This document shows positions 37,073 to 46,400 of a stretch of DNA of 64,000 nt, one piece after another. Where the stretch lies: the NCBI RefSeq assembly GCF_036206005.1, contig NZ_CP108143.1, positions 5,113,501 through 5,177,500 on the forward strand, in the 5' to 3' direction. The stretch comes from Streptomyces sp. NBC_00178 (GTDB taxonomy: Bacteria > Actinomycetota > Actinomycetes > Streptomycetales > Streptomycetaceae). The notes beneath the pieces are model-generated. The model searched no databases, was not told the origin of the DNA, and saw only the letters and a list, made by a program, of their open reading frames with translations. A program made the position numbers and the translations under genes. The first letter of the stretch is position 1. Every line of letters starts with the position of its first letter.

Positions 37073-37458
37073 TGCGGCCCCTTCTCGGAGAAGGGTCGGC
37101 GAGCCGGACGTGCGGCCGCGTCACCTCGAGTCACTGTCAGTGAACCCGTTGGGAGTGCCTGTGGGAAGGCATATGCCAGTGAGGCCGCACGAATATGGCG
37201 GAAAGCCATCTATATCTGCCCACTTGGCGACGGGGCTGCGCCCCCGGAGAGCGGTGCGGGTCTCCGGGGGCGTTTCACCACGCGGCTGGGGAGGTGCCGG
37301 TAGGGCGTGCGCCGACACCCCACGGCCGCCCCTCGCGCGACGTCTCGTGGCGAGGCGTCGGTGCGCGCTCTTCCCTACACCTCTGCGGCGGCGGGGAGCG
37401 GGGGAGCTCTCCGGGCGCGATGCCCGAGTGGCGGGTGTCCCGTCACGCCCTTGCTGGT
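37073..37458. promoter_or_regulatory. Terpene cyclase upstream region
   Basis: No gene is seen. Candidate control elements are: a 13-bp palindrome TCACTGTCAGTGA (37131-37143), 59 bases before the cyclase ATG; GGCATATGCC (37168-37177); a small stem ATGGC/GCCAT (37195-37199 with 37205-37209) in an AT-rich patch that may hold the -10; and an 11 bp GC hairpin (37240-37250 with 37261-37271) followed by GTTTC, which looks like an insulating terminator. Confidence 0.45.
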
Positions 37459-37556
37459 CGGAGCGGTGCTCCGTTGACTACCGGAGCGCCGCTCCGTTAT
37501 GGTTCTGTAGCCGGAGCGGCGCTCCGGCTACGTTCACGGTACGGAGCGACCGTCCA
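37459..37556 (+). promoter_or_regulatory. Promoter with an array of TetR-type operators
   Basis: Three perfect palindromes CGGAGC-N3-GCTCCG lie at 37459-37473, 37482-37496 and 37512-37526; the last extends to 10-base arms (37508-37530). A degenerate fourth copy is at 37542-37556. Centres are 23, 30 and 30 bp apart. Between the first two copies sits TTGACT (37474-37479), and TATGGT (37498-37503) follows with an 18 bp spacer that contains copy two. This is a near-consensus rightward promoter occluded by operators. The probable regulator is the TetR protein encoded at 41.2-41.8 kb. Confidence 0.8.
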
Positions 37557-37893
37557 GCATGCGACCGCCGGAATGTGAACGGACATCGCGGCGTGCGCAC
37601 GTGTGCCTGTCGCTGAAGCCACTTGCCTCACGGGGAGATGGCACGCGCGGGTGATGCGTCGAGCATCGCCTCACCGGTCAGCCCCCTGTGCTGCCTAAAG
37701 GCCGGGTCGGCAGCACAGACATGTGCGCGGGACCACCCGACGGCCGGACGGCGGCCACCGCGCGCGGCTGACGCGTGCCGGTCCACTTCTTCCCTGGCGG
37801 GCGGGCACTCGCCGTCCAGCGAACGGATGCGCCTCCCGGGCCGATCGGTGCCCGGGTGGGTGACCACACGAAACGAATCACAGGAGATACCGG
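37557..37893 (+). other. Long leader between the operator array and the reductase
   Basis: About 340 bases without a convincing gene separate the promoter from the first regulated start. Short open frames here lack ribosome binding sites and codon bias. The stretch may be a long 5' untranslated region; I see no known riboswitch fold in it. Confidence 0.4.
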
Positions 37894-38493
37894 ATGCACG
37901 TCGGAATCATCGGCTATGGGGCGATCGGTCAGTCTCTGGTCAAGCGCCTGGCAGCGGCAGGCATCGAGGAGATCACCGTCGCCAACAGCCGGGGGCCGGA
38001 GTCGCTCGCCCCGCACGTGGAGCAGTTCGACGGCCGGGTGAACGCCGGCACCGTGCGTGAAGCGGGCGCAGCCGAACTGGTCGTTCTGGCCGTCGGCTGG
38101 CACCAGGTTCCCAACGCCTTGGCTGAGGTGCAGGACTGGACGGGCCGGATACTCATTGACGCGACGAACAACTACGCCCCGCCCGGGGAGACGCCCCCCG
38201 ACCTCGGAGGCCGCACTTCCAGCGAGATCGTGGCGTCCCACGCGCCGGGGGCCAAGGTGGTCAAGGCCTTCAACCACCTCGCCGCCGCTCTCCTGGGCGA
38301 GGACCCTCGCGTCGCCGGAGGTAACAGGGCCCTCTTCTACTCGGGTGACGACGAGGCGGCAAAGGAATCGGTGGGTGCGCTCCTGAAGCGGCTCGGCTAC
38401 GCGGGAATCGACCTCGGCGGGCTCGTCGAGGGCGGCAAGATGCATGCCCCCCGCAATGGTCCGCTCATCATCCGGAACCTCATCGAGATGTGA
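37894..38493 (+). CDS. NADPH/F420-type oxidoreductase (Rossmann dinucleotide-binding)
   Basis: A 199-residue protein of the 'NADP oxidoreductase, coenzyme F420-dependent' family. It opens with MHVGIIGYGAIGQSLVKRL, a GxGxxG dinucleotide site, continues with the family segment VVKAFNHL (near 124-131) and ends without an extra domain. The size fits family members that move hydride between NADPH and F420 or a small substrate; which one is not readable. ATG 37894 has AGGAGA 6 bases upstream. It follows the operator array and precedes the old yellow enzyme by 97 bases, probably in one transcript. Cytoplasmic. Confidence 0.85.
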   Translation: MHVGIIGYGAIGQSLVKRLAAAGIEEITVANSRGPESLAPHVEQFDGRVNAGTVREAGAAELVVLAVGWHQVPNALAEVQDWTGRILIDATNNYAPPGETPPDLGGRTSSEIVASHAPGAKVVKAFNHLAAALLGEDPRVAGGNRALFYSGDDEAAKESVGALLKRLGYAGIDLGGLVEGGKMHAPRNGPLIIRNLIEM

Positions 38494-38590
38494 ATCGCAC
38501 GGGGTGACACCGTCCCCCGGCACGTCTTGACGCCCATGGCCTCGGCGAACGGCCGGACGTGCCGCCCATCAGTTCTGGAGGAGTATCGCA

Positions 38591-39688
38591 GTGACGCTTT
38601 CCGCAGCCCACGTTCTGGGCCGTCCGTTCGCCCTGGGGCGGCTTACCGTCCCCAACCGGATCGTCATGTCCCCCATGACCCGCTCGTTCTCGCCCGACGG
38701 GATACCGGGCGACGACGTGGCCGCCTACTACGCCCGCCGAGCAGCGGCCGGAGTCGGGCTCATCATCACGGAAGGGACATACATCGACCACCCGTCGGCA
38801 GGCAATGACGCGGCTGTCCCTTATCTGTTCGGGGAAAAGCAACTCGCGGGCTGGGCCGCCGTCGTCGAGGCCGTCCACGCTGCCGGCGGGCGCATCGTTC
38901 CGCAGTTGTGGCACATCGGCATGGTGCGTGAGCCGGGGGATCTTCCCTTTCCCGACGCCGCTCCGATAGGGCCGTCGGGCCTCACCCTCACGGGTGCGGA
39001 ACGAGGTGGTCGCGCCATGACCCGCGCGGACATCGACGACGTCATCGGCGCCTACGCCCAGGCCGCCTGGGATGCGGAGCGGATCGGCTTCGACGGTATC
39101 GAGATCCATGGTGCGCACGGATATCTCATCGATCAGTTCCTCTGGTCCCTCACCAACCGGCGCACGGACGGGTACGGAGGCAACGCCTTCGAGCGCACAC
39201 GGTTCGCCGTCGAGATCGTGCAGGCGATCCGTGAGCGGGTCTCCAAGGACTTCCCGGTGATCTTCCGCTTCTCGCAGTGGAAGGCCAGCGACTTCGACGC
39301 CCGGCTCGGCGACACCCCGGACGAGCTGCAGGCCGTGCTCGCCCCTCTGGCGGATGCAGGAGTATCCGCCTTCCACGCCTCCACCCGGCGCTACTGGGAA
39401 CCGGCGTTCGAGGGATCCCACCTGAATCTCGCGGCCTGGGCCAAGAAGCTCACCGGGGTGGCTGCCGTCACGGTCGGCTCGGTCGGCCTCAACGCGGACT
39501 TCCTGCAGGGCAGTGCGGGGACGGCCGGTCTGGAGGCGTTGATCGAGCGCCTCGAGCGGGATGAATTCGATCTCGTAGCGGTGGGCCGGGCACTCCTGGT
39601 GGACCCCGAGTGGGCACGGAAGGTCCTGGAGGGCAGGGCGGACGATCTCCTTCCCTTCACGCCCGAGGCGGAGAAGACGCTCTACTGA
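38591..39688 (+). CDS. NADH:flavin oxidoreductase (old yellow enzyme family)
   Basis: A 365-residue FMN enzyme of the OYE barrel family that reduces activated C=C bonds of enones, and often nitro compounds or nitrate esters. Supporting segments are PNRIVMSPMTRS, the PQLWHIGMV strand, substrate-binding IHGAHGYLIDQFL (His/His or His/Asn pair) and phosphate-binding AVGRALLVDPEW. GTG 38591 has GGAGGAG 8 bases upstream. It lies behind the operator array in the same direction as the preceding reductase. A role in detoxifying electrophiles is inferred from family and from the repressor context. Confidence 0.93.
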   Translation: MTLSAAHVLGRPFALGRLTVPNRIVMSPMTRSFSPDGIPGDDVAAYYARRAAAGVGLIITEGTYIDHPSAGNDAAVPYLFGEKQLAGWAAVVEAVHAAGGRIVPQLWHIGMVREPGDLPFPDAAPIGPSGLTLTGAERGGRAMTRADIDDVIGAYAQAAWDAERIGFDGIEIHGAHGYLIDQFLWSLTNRRTDGYGGNAFERTRFAVEIVQAIRERVSKDFPVIFRFSQWKASDFDARLGDTPDELQAVLAPLADAGVSAFHASTRRYWEPAFEGSHLNLAAWAKKLTGVAAVTVGSVGLNADFLQGSAGTAGLEALIERLERDEFDLVAVGRALLVDPEWARKVLEGRADDLLPFTPEAEKTLY

Positions 39689-39726
39689 CCCTGGCCGAGC
39701 TCGGGTGGGGAAGCCGAGCGGTCGTC

Positions 39727-39758
39727 GCGGGCAGTCCGGTCCCGGACGGGCTGCCCGC
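39727..39758 (+). terminator. Terminator-like hairpin after the old yellow enzyme gene
   Basis: Outer arms GCGGGCAG/CTGCCCGC (39727-39734 with 39751-39758) enclose a second short stem TCCGG/CCGGA with a bulge. It lies 39 bases after the stop. The rest of the gap up to about 40070 holds no gene or clear signal. Confidence 0.6.
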
Positions 39759-40074
39759 AACGGGGTCCCGGTCCGGTGCCGCGGACCCGGGTCCCCGGGC
39801 GGCTCCCGGGCCGACCTGCCCGGTGTCACGCGTACCCGGCTCCGCCGGGACCCGCTGGAGGGCATGAGGGCCTGCAGGCAGGCCGGCCCGGATGCGGAGG
39901 CGGTCTCACCACGCACAGGTGCGCCCCGTCACGACCGGAGGAATACCTGTCCGGGCACGAGTGATGCCCTGGTACCGCGCTCGGTGCGTCGAGTGCTGGT
40001 GACGTGCGTGAGGGCACCCGAGCGACGTCGAGACGCTCTCGGTCGCGGGGCCGGCCGGGGCCCGGGCGGGCGGC

Positions 40075-40103
40075 TGGATTTCCGGAGCGGTGCTCCGTAT
40101 ATT
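40075..40103 (+). promoter_or_regulatory. Promoter with operator filling its spacer (quinone reductase gene)
   Basis: TGGATT (40075-40080) and TATATT (40098-40103) are 17 bp apart, and the spacer contains a perfect CGGAGC-GGT-GCTCCG (40083-40097). The operator is the same 15 bases as copy one of the array near 37.46 kb. Transcription would run rightward to the oxidoreductase at 40346, leaving a leader of about 235 bases. The match of operator and promoter register to the array promoter argues against chance. Confidence 0.8.
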
Positions 40104-40345
40104 GGGAACACCTTGAATACCTCGGGCGTGGTGGCGGAAAGCCGCACCTCTCCGGACGCCGCTGCCAGGGGCGTCCAAGGGTTCTCCCGCATCCCCGCGA
40201 TGTCGCGGACAACGCGCTGAGGCGGTGGGATCGACGAGGCGGAGACCGCCCGCTTCGAGACCTGGGCCGGCACAGGGCAAGCCCGCGGTCGCAGCGCTGC
40301 TCGACCACGCCCACCCAACCCGCACAGAACAAGAAAGGCACCCCT

Positions 40346-41248
40346 ATGCGAGCGATCATCGTCCAGCGCCCCGGACAGCCGGGCAGCTTCGGCCTGGAGA
40401 ACGTCCCCGACCCCCGGCCGGGCGCCGGTCAGGTCCGGATCAGGATGGCGGGATCCGCGATCAATCCGGCCGATCTGCACGTCATGGACGGTCTGGGCGG
40501 CACGCCCCACCCGCCGGGCCGCTGGGGCGTGGGCCTCGACGTATCGGGTGTCATCGACATGGTGGCGTCCGACGTTCGCGAGCTTTCCATCGGTACACCG
40601 GTGGCCGCGCTGACCTTCCCCCACGCACCGCACTCCGCCGCGGGCGCGGCAGCCGAGTACGTGATCGTGCCCGCGGCGGACGTGGCGCCCGTCCCCGAAC
40701 GGGTCGACCTGCTGGACGCGGCAACGGTCCCGCTCAACTCACTGACTGCCGACCAGTTGCTGGCCAGGCTCGGCCCCGCCGACGGCCGACGCCTTCTGGT
40801 GACCGGCGCGGCGGGCGGCGTCGGTGGCTACGCGGTCGCCCTGGCCGCGCTCGCCGGCTGGTCCGTCACCGGGCTGGCGCGTACCTCCGACGCGGAATTC
40901 CTGGGCCGGGCAGGCGCCGATGAAGTGATCACCAGCCTGGAAGGGGCGAGCGCCTACGACGCGGTGCTGGACGCCGCGAAGCTGGGCGGCGCGGCGTTGC
41001 GAGCCGTCCGCGACCACGGTATGTACGCCGGAGTCTTCCCGGGCCTGGAGCCGGCCGGTGAGCGGGGGATCATGATCACCAGCGGGGTGGTCGCTCCTGA
41101 CGGCCGCCGGCTGCGCGAAATTCTGGCCCTGACCGCCCAAGGGCGGCTGGAAACCCGTCGGGCCGGTGTCCAGCCGCTGGAGAAGGCTGCGCTCGCCTAC
41201 CAGGCATTTCGCGAGGGCGGCCGGGGCCGGTGGGTCCTCACTCCCTGA
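40346..41248 (+). CDS. Quinone-reductase-type (zinc-free MDR) NADPH oxidoreductase
   Basis: A 300-residue medium-chain reductase. The N-terminal GroES-like domain (PGAGQVRIRMAGSAINPAD) is followed by a Rossmann fold with NADPH motif VTGAAGGVGGYAVALA. The structural-zinc cysteine cluster and catalytic zinc ligands of alcohol dehydrogenases are absent, which fits quinone or enone reductases (QOR/enoyl reductase group). The start is ATG 40346 with AAAGG upstream. It is controlled, by inference, by the operator in its promoter. Its 3' end overlaps the convergent tetR 3' end by 11 bases. Confidence 0.91.
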   Translation: MRAIIVQRPGQPGSFGLENVPDPRPGAGQVRIRMAGSAINPADLHVMDGLGGTPHPPGRWGVGLDVSGVIDMVASDVRELSIGTPVAALTFPHAPHSAAGAAAEYVIVPAADVAPVPERVDLLDAATVPLNSLTADQLLARLGPADGRRLLVTGAAGGVGGYAVALAALAGWSVTGLARTSDAEFLGRAGADEVITSLEGASAYDAVLDAAKLGGAALRAVRDHGMYAGVFPGLEPAGERGIMITSGVVAPDGRRLREILALTAQGRLETRRAGVQPLEKAALAYQAFREGGRGRWVLTP

Positions 41249-41798
41249 CCCGGAGCCCGATGGCCGCGGACAGCAGGTCGTCGACCTGGCCCAGCACCTC
41301 CTGCGACCGCTGGCCCGCCCAAGCCAGACCGAGCGCGACGGCGATGACGGCGCGGATGGTCAGGCTGGAGCGAACATCACCGGCCTGCTGCGCCCGTTCG
41401 AGCAGCCGTCCACCTGCCGATCTCATCTCGGCGCACGCCCCGTGCAGGGCTGATTGCTCATCAGCCAGGGCATCCATGATCGACTCCGGCAAGCCCTCGT
41501 ACGTGGCGGATCCAGCGGCGAGTTCCCGCAACCAGACCAGGAGCGCCTCGCTCGGATCGGGTGAGGAGATCAGCTCGTCGGCACGGCGTCGCAGTACGGC
41601 GAAGTTGGCGTCCAGCAAGGACTCGAGCAGGGACTCGCGCGTGGGAAAGTGGCGGTAGAGCGTACCGATGCCCACTCCGGCGCGGCGGGCGACATCGCGG
41701 AGCGAGGCATTCGTGCCATGCTCCGCGACGACTTCTGCCGCTGCGGCCAGCAGGGCGTCACGGTTTCTGCGCGCGTCGGCGCGAGTCGTCTGCTGCAC
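41238..41798 (-). CDS. TetR-family repressor
   Basis: A 186-residue regulator (with this start). The N-terminal helix-turn-helix reads NASLRDVARRAGVGIGTLYRHF, the classical TetR form, then an all-helical ligand domain (about 60-186). GTG 41798 has AAGG 7 bases upstream and gives the usual short lead into the DNA-binding domain. ATG 41858 (206 residues) is the alternative and lies 8 bases from a palindrome identical in type to those before the reductases. It is therefore the likely owner of the CGGAGC-N3-GCTCCG operators and autoregulated. The ligand is unknown; an electrophilic enone, quinone or aldehyde is plausible from the target enzymes. Confidence 0.92.
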   Translation of the reverse strand: MQQTTRADARRNRDALLAAAAEVVAEHGTNASLRDVARRAGVGIGTLYRHFPTRESLLESLLDANFAVLRRRADELISSPDPSEALLVWLRELAAGSATYEGLPESIMDALADEQSALHGACAEMRSAGGRLLERAQQAGDVRSSLTIRAVIAVALGLAWAGQRSQEVLGQVDDLLSAAIGLRVRE

Positions 41799-41866
41799 TT
41801 CAACACCTTGCTTCGACAGGAGCACGGCACCACCGGGCATGGCAGTACGGTGCGTCATCCTTGGGC

Positions 41867-41881
41867 CGGAGCGACGCTCCG
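41867..41881 (-). promoter_or_regulatory. Autoregulatory operator at the tetR leader
   Basis: CGGAGC-GAC-GCTCCG lies 9 bases upstream of the alternative tetR ATG at 41858 (68 bases before GTG 41798). A possible -10 on the minus strand, TAGGAT, is at 41899-41894, which would put the operator just after the transcription start. This is a typical position for negative autoregulation. Confidence 0.75.
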
Positions 41882-42515
41882 CATCTCTCCGCCATCCTAC
41901 GGACTCCTCGTGGGGGCTGGGGGGAGCCGACCCGGCAGCCCCCGGCCCGGAGCGTATGCGCCTCGACTTCTGGTGCACGCCCTGCGTCATGGACGACGGC
42001 CGGCGACGGACCCGTGAGTACGCGGCGGTCGGACTCGAGTGCGAAACAGCCTGGCCACTCGGATCGCCCCTCCCTGGTGAGCCCGGCCATCCGCACCGCG
42101 CGTCCCGATCGGGCCACCCGTGATCCGTCCGCAGGAGGAAGGGCCGGCCGGGATCGCCCGATCCGGTGCACGCTGGACCAGCTGATCGGCGCGCGGTCCC
42201 GCCCCTGGCTCCGGCAGGACCTCAGATCCGTCGGGCGGGCAGCCGGAAGGAGTGGTCCCGCAGGGCCCAGCCGCGCCGGCAGTGCTTGCCCGGGCGCCCG
42301 GGCCTCCAGGGCTCAAGCGCCCGGGCCTCCAGGCCTCCAGTGCCCGGGCTCGTGCCCCCGGAGTGCTCGTTTCCGCCACGCGTCGCGCCCGGATTCCCTT
42401 GTTCCATTGATGGAATCGTGGCCACGGGAGGGTGTGACTCCCAACAGAAGGGCCTCCCGGGGCCGTCGGCCGGAGCCGCGGACCGGGAGCCGGGTGCTGT
42501 GCCGGTGCTCGTGCG
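41882..42515. other. Gap between tetR and the AhpD-like gene
   Basis: No gene is seen. Structure present: two direct copies of GCGCCCGGGCCTCCAGG (42294-42310 and 42317-42333, period 23) followed by a degenerate partial third, and a lower-GC palindrome TTCCATTGATGGAA (42402-42415), a candidate operator or a 3' structure for the leftward AhpD-like gene. Confidence 0.45.
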
Positions 42516-42989
42516 TCAGCCGAACATGCCGGGCCGGTAGTCGCCCGCGGGCTGCCGCACGATGACGTTCAGCCGGTTGTAGGCGTTGATGACCGCGATG
42601 AGGCCCACCAGGGCGATGAGCTGGTCCGTGTCGAAATGCTTGGCGGCGGCGGCCCACGCCTCGTCGGAGACCCCGCCGGCCGCGTCGGCGATCCGGGTGC
42701 CCTGCTCCGCCAGTTCCAGGGCCGCGCGTTCGGCGTCGGTGAACACCGTGGCCTCGCGCCAGACGGCGATCAGGTGGAGGCGGGTCGAGGTCTCGCCGGC
42801 CGCCGCCGCGTCCTTGGTGTGCATGTCGGTGCAGAAGCCGCAGCCGTTGATCTGGCTGGCGCGGATCTTCACCAGTTCCTGGGTCGCGTCGGGCAGTCCC
42901 GAGTCCGAGACGACCTTGCCCGCCGAGTTGATGTGCTTGAGGAACTGGGCCGCGAGCGGGCTGCCGAAGAGGTTCAAGCGAGCGTCCAT
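42516..42989 (-). CDS. AhpD-like alkylhydroperoxidase / carboxymuconolactone decarboxylase family protein
   Basis: A 157-residue protein of the CMD/AhpD family. The redox motif INGCGFCTDMHTKDA gives the CxxC pair plus the following His that define peroxidase-active members. The helical bundle VVRQPAGDYRPGMFG at the end is common in this subfamily, which often lies beside sigma factors or oxidative-stress genes. The start is ATG 42989 with AGGAG 6 bases upstream; the longer frame upstream is intergenic. It likely reduces organic hydroperoxides. It lacks the TetR palindrome, so it may be outside that regulon. Confidence 0.9.
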   Translation of the reverse strand: MDARLNLFGSPLAAQFLKHINSAGKVVSDSGLPDATQELVKIRASQINGCGFCTDMHTKDAAAAGETSTRLHLIAVWREATVFTDAERAALELAEQGTRIADAAGGVSDEAWAAAAKHFDTDQLIALVGLIAVINAYNRLNVIVRQPAGDYRPGMFG

Positions 42990-43450
42990 GACGAACTCCT
43001 GTGCCGTTGCCGTTGCTGGGTACGCCTCTTCGACGGACGGGGCCCGGCGGAATGTGACATGGGGCGGATGTGACGCGCGTCTCGCGCTTCCCGCGTGCCG
43101 CGCGGGCGAGGTGCGGTTCATCGAGCGCCGACGAAAGGGGTGGGACGACCCCGGACGTGTGGGAGGGTGGCGCAGTCCCCGATCGGCAAGCGGGGCAGGG
43201 GTGTTCACGGGATCCGTGAGGTCCGCGAGCCGGCCGGCCGCCGGGCATGGCGCGAACTGTACGACTTCAGTTTGCCCAATGTCCGCTTTCTCCGTGTCTA
43301 ATGACGGGTGGTCGTGAACGCGGTGGCCGTGATCCCGTGCGTCCACCACCATGTCACCCCGGTGCATGCCGGCCGGAGTCGGACAACGTTGTCATACCCT
43401 TGGCGCCGTCCACCGGACCGTGCGTGCGTATCGCGACCTGGAGAGGTTAC
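42990..43450. promoter_or_regulatory. Divergent control region with a LacI-type palindrome
   Basis: This 461-base gap separates the leftward AhpD-like gene from the rightward mannosidase fusion. GACAACGTTGTC (43382-43393) is a perfect palindrome with a central CG, of the form bound by many LacI-family sugar regulators, 57 bases before the mannosidase start. A possible -10, TCTAAT, is at 43298-43303. No gene is seen in the gap and no LacI gene is in the window. Confidence 0.6.
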
Positions 43451-46400
43451 GTGTCCATCAGATCCCATCCCCCCGTGCCCCAGGCACTTCCCGGACCCGC
43501 GGGCCGGCATCGCCGGCGCCTGCGTGCGACGGTCGCCACCCTGCTCTCCGGGGCCCTCGGCCTCGCCGCGCTGGCCGGCGGAGGCGCGGCCGCGGCCGCA
43601 CCCCACGCCACGGCATCCGCGGGGACGTCCGGCGGCACGGACTACACGGCACTCGTCGACCCGTTCGTGTCGACCGCCGGCGACGACGGCAACGACCTCC
43701 CCGGCGCCCAGGCGCCCCACGGTCTCGCCAAGGTCAACCCGATGACCACGCCGGGCCGCAACCACTCCGGGTACGACTACAACGAGAAGCAGATAGCCGG
43801 GTTCACCGCGACGAACCTCGACGGCGTCGGCGGCTCGGGAGGCGGTGGCGACCTGCTGGTCGTCCCGACCTCCGTGCAGTACGACAAGCGGCCTGTCCCC
43901 AGCACGTACGCACACACGTACAGCCACACCGACGAGAGCGCGACGCCCGGCTCGTACGACGTGGGCCTCGGCGCGGTCTCCGGTACCGGGGCGTCGGTCC
44001 AGCGGGACTCGGGCACCATCGAGGCCGAGATGACCGCGACGACGCGCACCGCGCTCGAGCGCTACCGCTTCCCCGCCGGGTCGAAGCCCCAGCTCGTCCT
44101 CGACCTCGCCAACAACTACACCAGCCGCACCCGTTCGACGTTGAAGGCGACGACCCTTCCCGACGGGACCAGCTCGATCTCCGGGCTCATCGCGGGATCC
44201 TTCAACGGCGCGGCGTACCAGCTGTACTACAACGCCACCACGAACGTCCCCGTCACTTCCCTGAAGAGCTGGGGCAGCGACGGCAAGCTGAGTGACGCGA
44301 CCAGCCGGACCGGCTCCGACACCGGTGCCGTCCTCGGCTTCGACACGTCCGACACGAACGACGTCGAACTGCGCATCACCCTCTCGCCGATCAGCGCGGA
44401 ACAGGCCGCGACCGACCAGGCAGCCGAGGTGGGCCACCTCACCTTCGACCAGGCGCGCGCCGCCACGAAGGCGGAGTGGAACCGCACGCTCGGCGCCGTC
44501 GCCGTGCGCTCCTCGGCGAAGTCCGACCCCGGGTCGACGCTCACCAAGGAGTTCTACACCCACCTGTACCGCATGTACGCGCTGCCGGTGAACGCCACCA
44601 GCACCAGCGGCACCTACCGCGGCGCCGACGGCGCGGTGCACAAGGCGAACGGCTTCACGTACTACGACGGCTGGTCGACCTGGGACGACTTCCGGAAGTA
44701 CTCCGTCGAGGCGTACATCGACCCGGCCACCTACCGGGACATGATCCAGTCCCTCGTCGAGCTCTTCGCCGACACCCGCACCTCGGGCAAGAGCCTCGGC
44801 AGCCTCACGCACTCGGTCCCGACCGTGCGCTGGGAGCGTTCGGCCGTGCTCGTCGCCGACGCGCTGTCGAAGGGCTTCAAGAACTTCGACCGGCTCGACG
44901 AGGCCTACCCGGCCCTGCTGTCGTACTCCGGCTACTACACCGGCGCGCAGCTGCGCCAGGGATACGTGACGGGTGACCCCGGCACGACCGTCCAGCGCGG
45001 CTACGACCAGTGGGCGCTCGCCGTCATCGCCGACGCGCTCGGCAGGAAGGACGACGCGAAGAAGCTGCGCGCGCAGTCCACGATGGCGATCGACAACCTC
45101 GTGAAGGCCGGCGCCTGGACCGCGTCCGACGGCACCGAGGTCGGTCTGCTCACCCCCCGCGCGGCGGGCGGCGACTGGCAGAGCGCCGACTACGAGAAGT
45201 TCGAGGCGGCCGGTCTCTACCAGGGCACGCTCTGGCAGTACCACTGGTACGACGCGTACGACATGGACCGCCTCATCAAGGCCATGGGCGGCGCCAAGGC
45301 CGGCAAGGCCGCGGTCAAGCACATGTTCGGCGAGGACTCCGCCGTCGACGACGGCTCGACCATGCTGCACTCCAACGCGAACGAGATCGACCTGCAGGCC
45401 CCGTACCTCTTCAACTACGTCGGCGAGCCCAGCCTGACGCAGAAGTGGGTGCGCTCCATCTACACCGGCTCGACCTGGAACCGCTACATCGCGACGGGTT
45501 CCTCGAACGAAGCCCCCAGCTCGGGCGGCCAGTTCACCCCGCCGGTCAAGACGCAGGTCTACAAGCTCTCCCCGAACGGCTTCCTGCCGACCATGGACAA
45601 CGACGCCGGCACCATGTCGACGATGTTCGTCGGCGCGGCCCTGGGCCTGTTCCCGGTCACCGCCGGTTCCAGCCAGTTCCAGATCGGCAGCCCGTTCTTC
45701 GACTCGACGACGATCACCTACGCCAACGGCACCCGGTTTACGGTGAAGGCCGACGGCGTCTCGCCGGACGACTACTACGTGCAGAAGGCGACCCTCAACG
45801 GCTCGCGCTTCGACAACACCTGGCTCGACTACTCCCAGATCATCGCCGGCGGCACGCTGGACTTCACCATGGGCTCCAAGCCCTCCCAGTGGGGCGCCCA
45901 CACGAAGCCCGCGTACTCCCTGAGCACCAGCACGGGTGACGGCGGCACGGGCACCGGCAAGGGCGACACCGTCGTCTCCGCCCGCCCCGGGACCGTCTCC
46001 GCCACCGCCGACGGCAAGCTCGGCGGCAGCGTGCAGCTCACCCTGTCCGGCCCGGCGACCTTCGCCGCCCGTACCGGAACCAGCCTCACCAAGACCGGTG
46101 CGGCGACCGTGACCGGACTGCCGGCCGGTGTCACGGCGGACCTCCGCGTCAGCGGATCGCGCACGGCGACGCTGTCGCTGAGCGGCACCACGAAGACCGA
46201 CGCCCGTCTCGGCATCACCTTCCAGGACGCGGCCTTCGCCCACGGCGTGAAGGCTTCCACGGTGCGCGGCACCGGGATATCCCCGACCGACCCGCTCCTC
46301 GTCTCCGCCGCCGCGGTGCACCGCAAGGCCCTCGGCGCGTTCGTCGCCGAGGCGTCCCTGGTCCGCGAGGGCAACTACTCCGACGGCTCCTGGACCCTGT

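Noticed and set aside
37557..37893. Small genes in the leader before the first reductase
   Set aside because: Open frames are short, lack ribosome binding sites and do not show the third-position GC pattern of neighbours.
42516..42989. The AhpD-like gene as a member of the TetR regulon
   Set aside because: It lies next to the repressor but no CGGAGC-N3-GCTCCG site is in its upstream gap.
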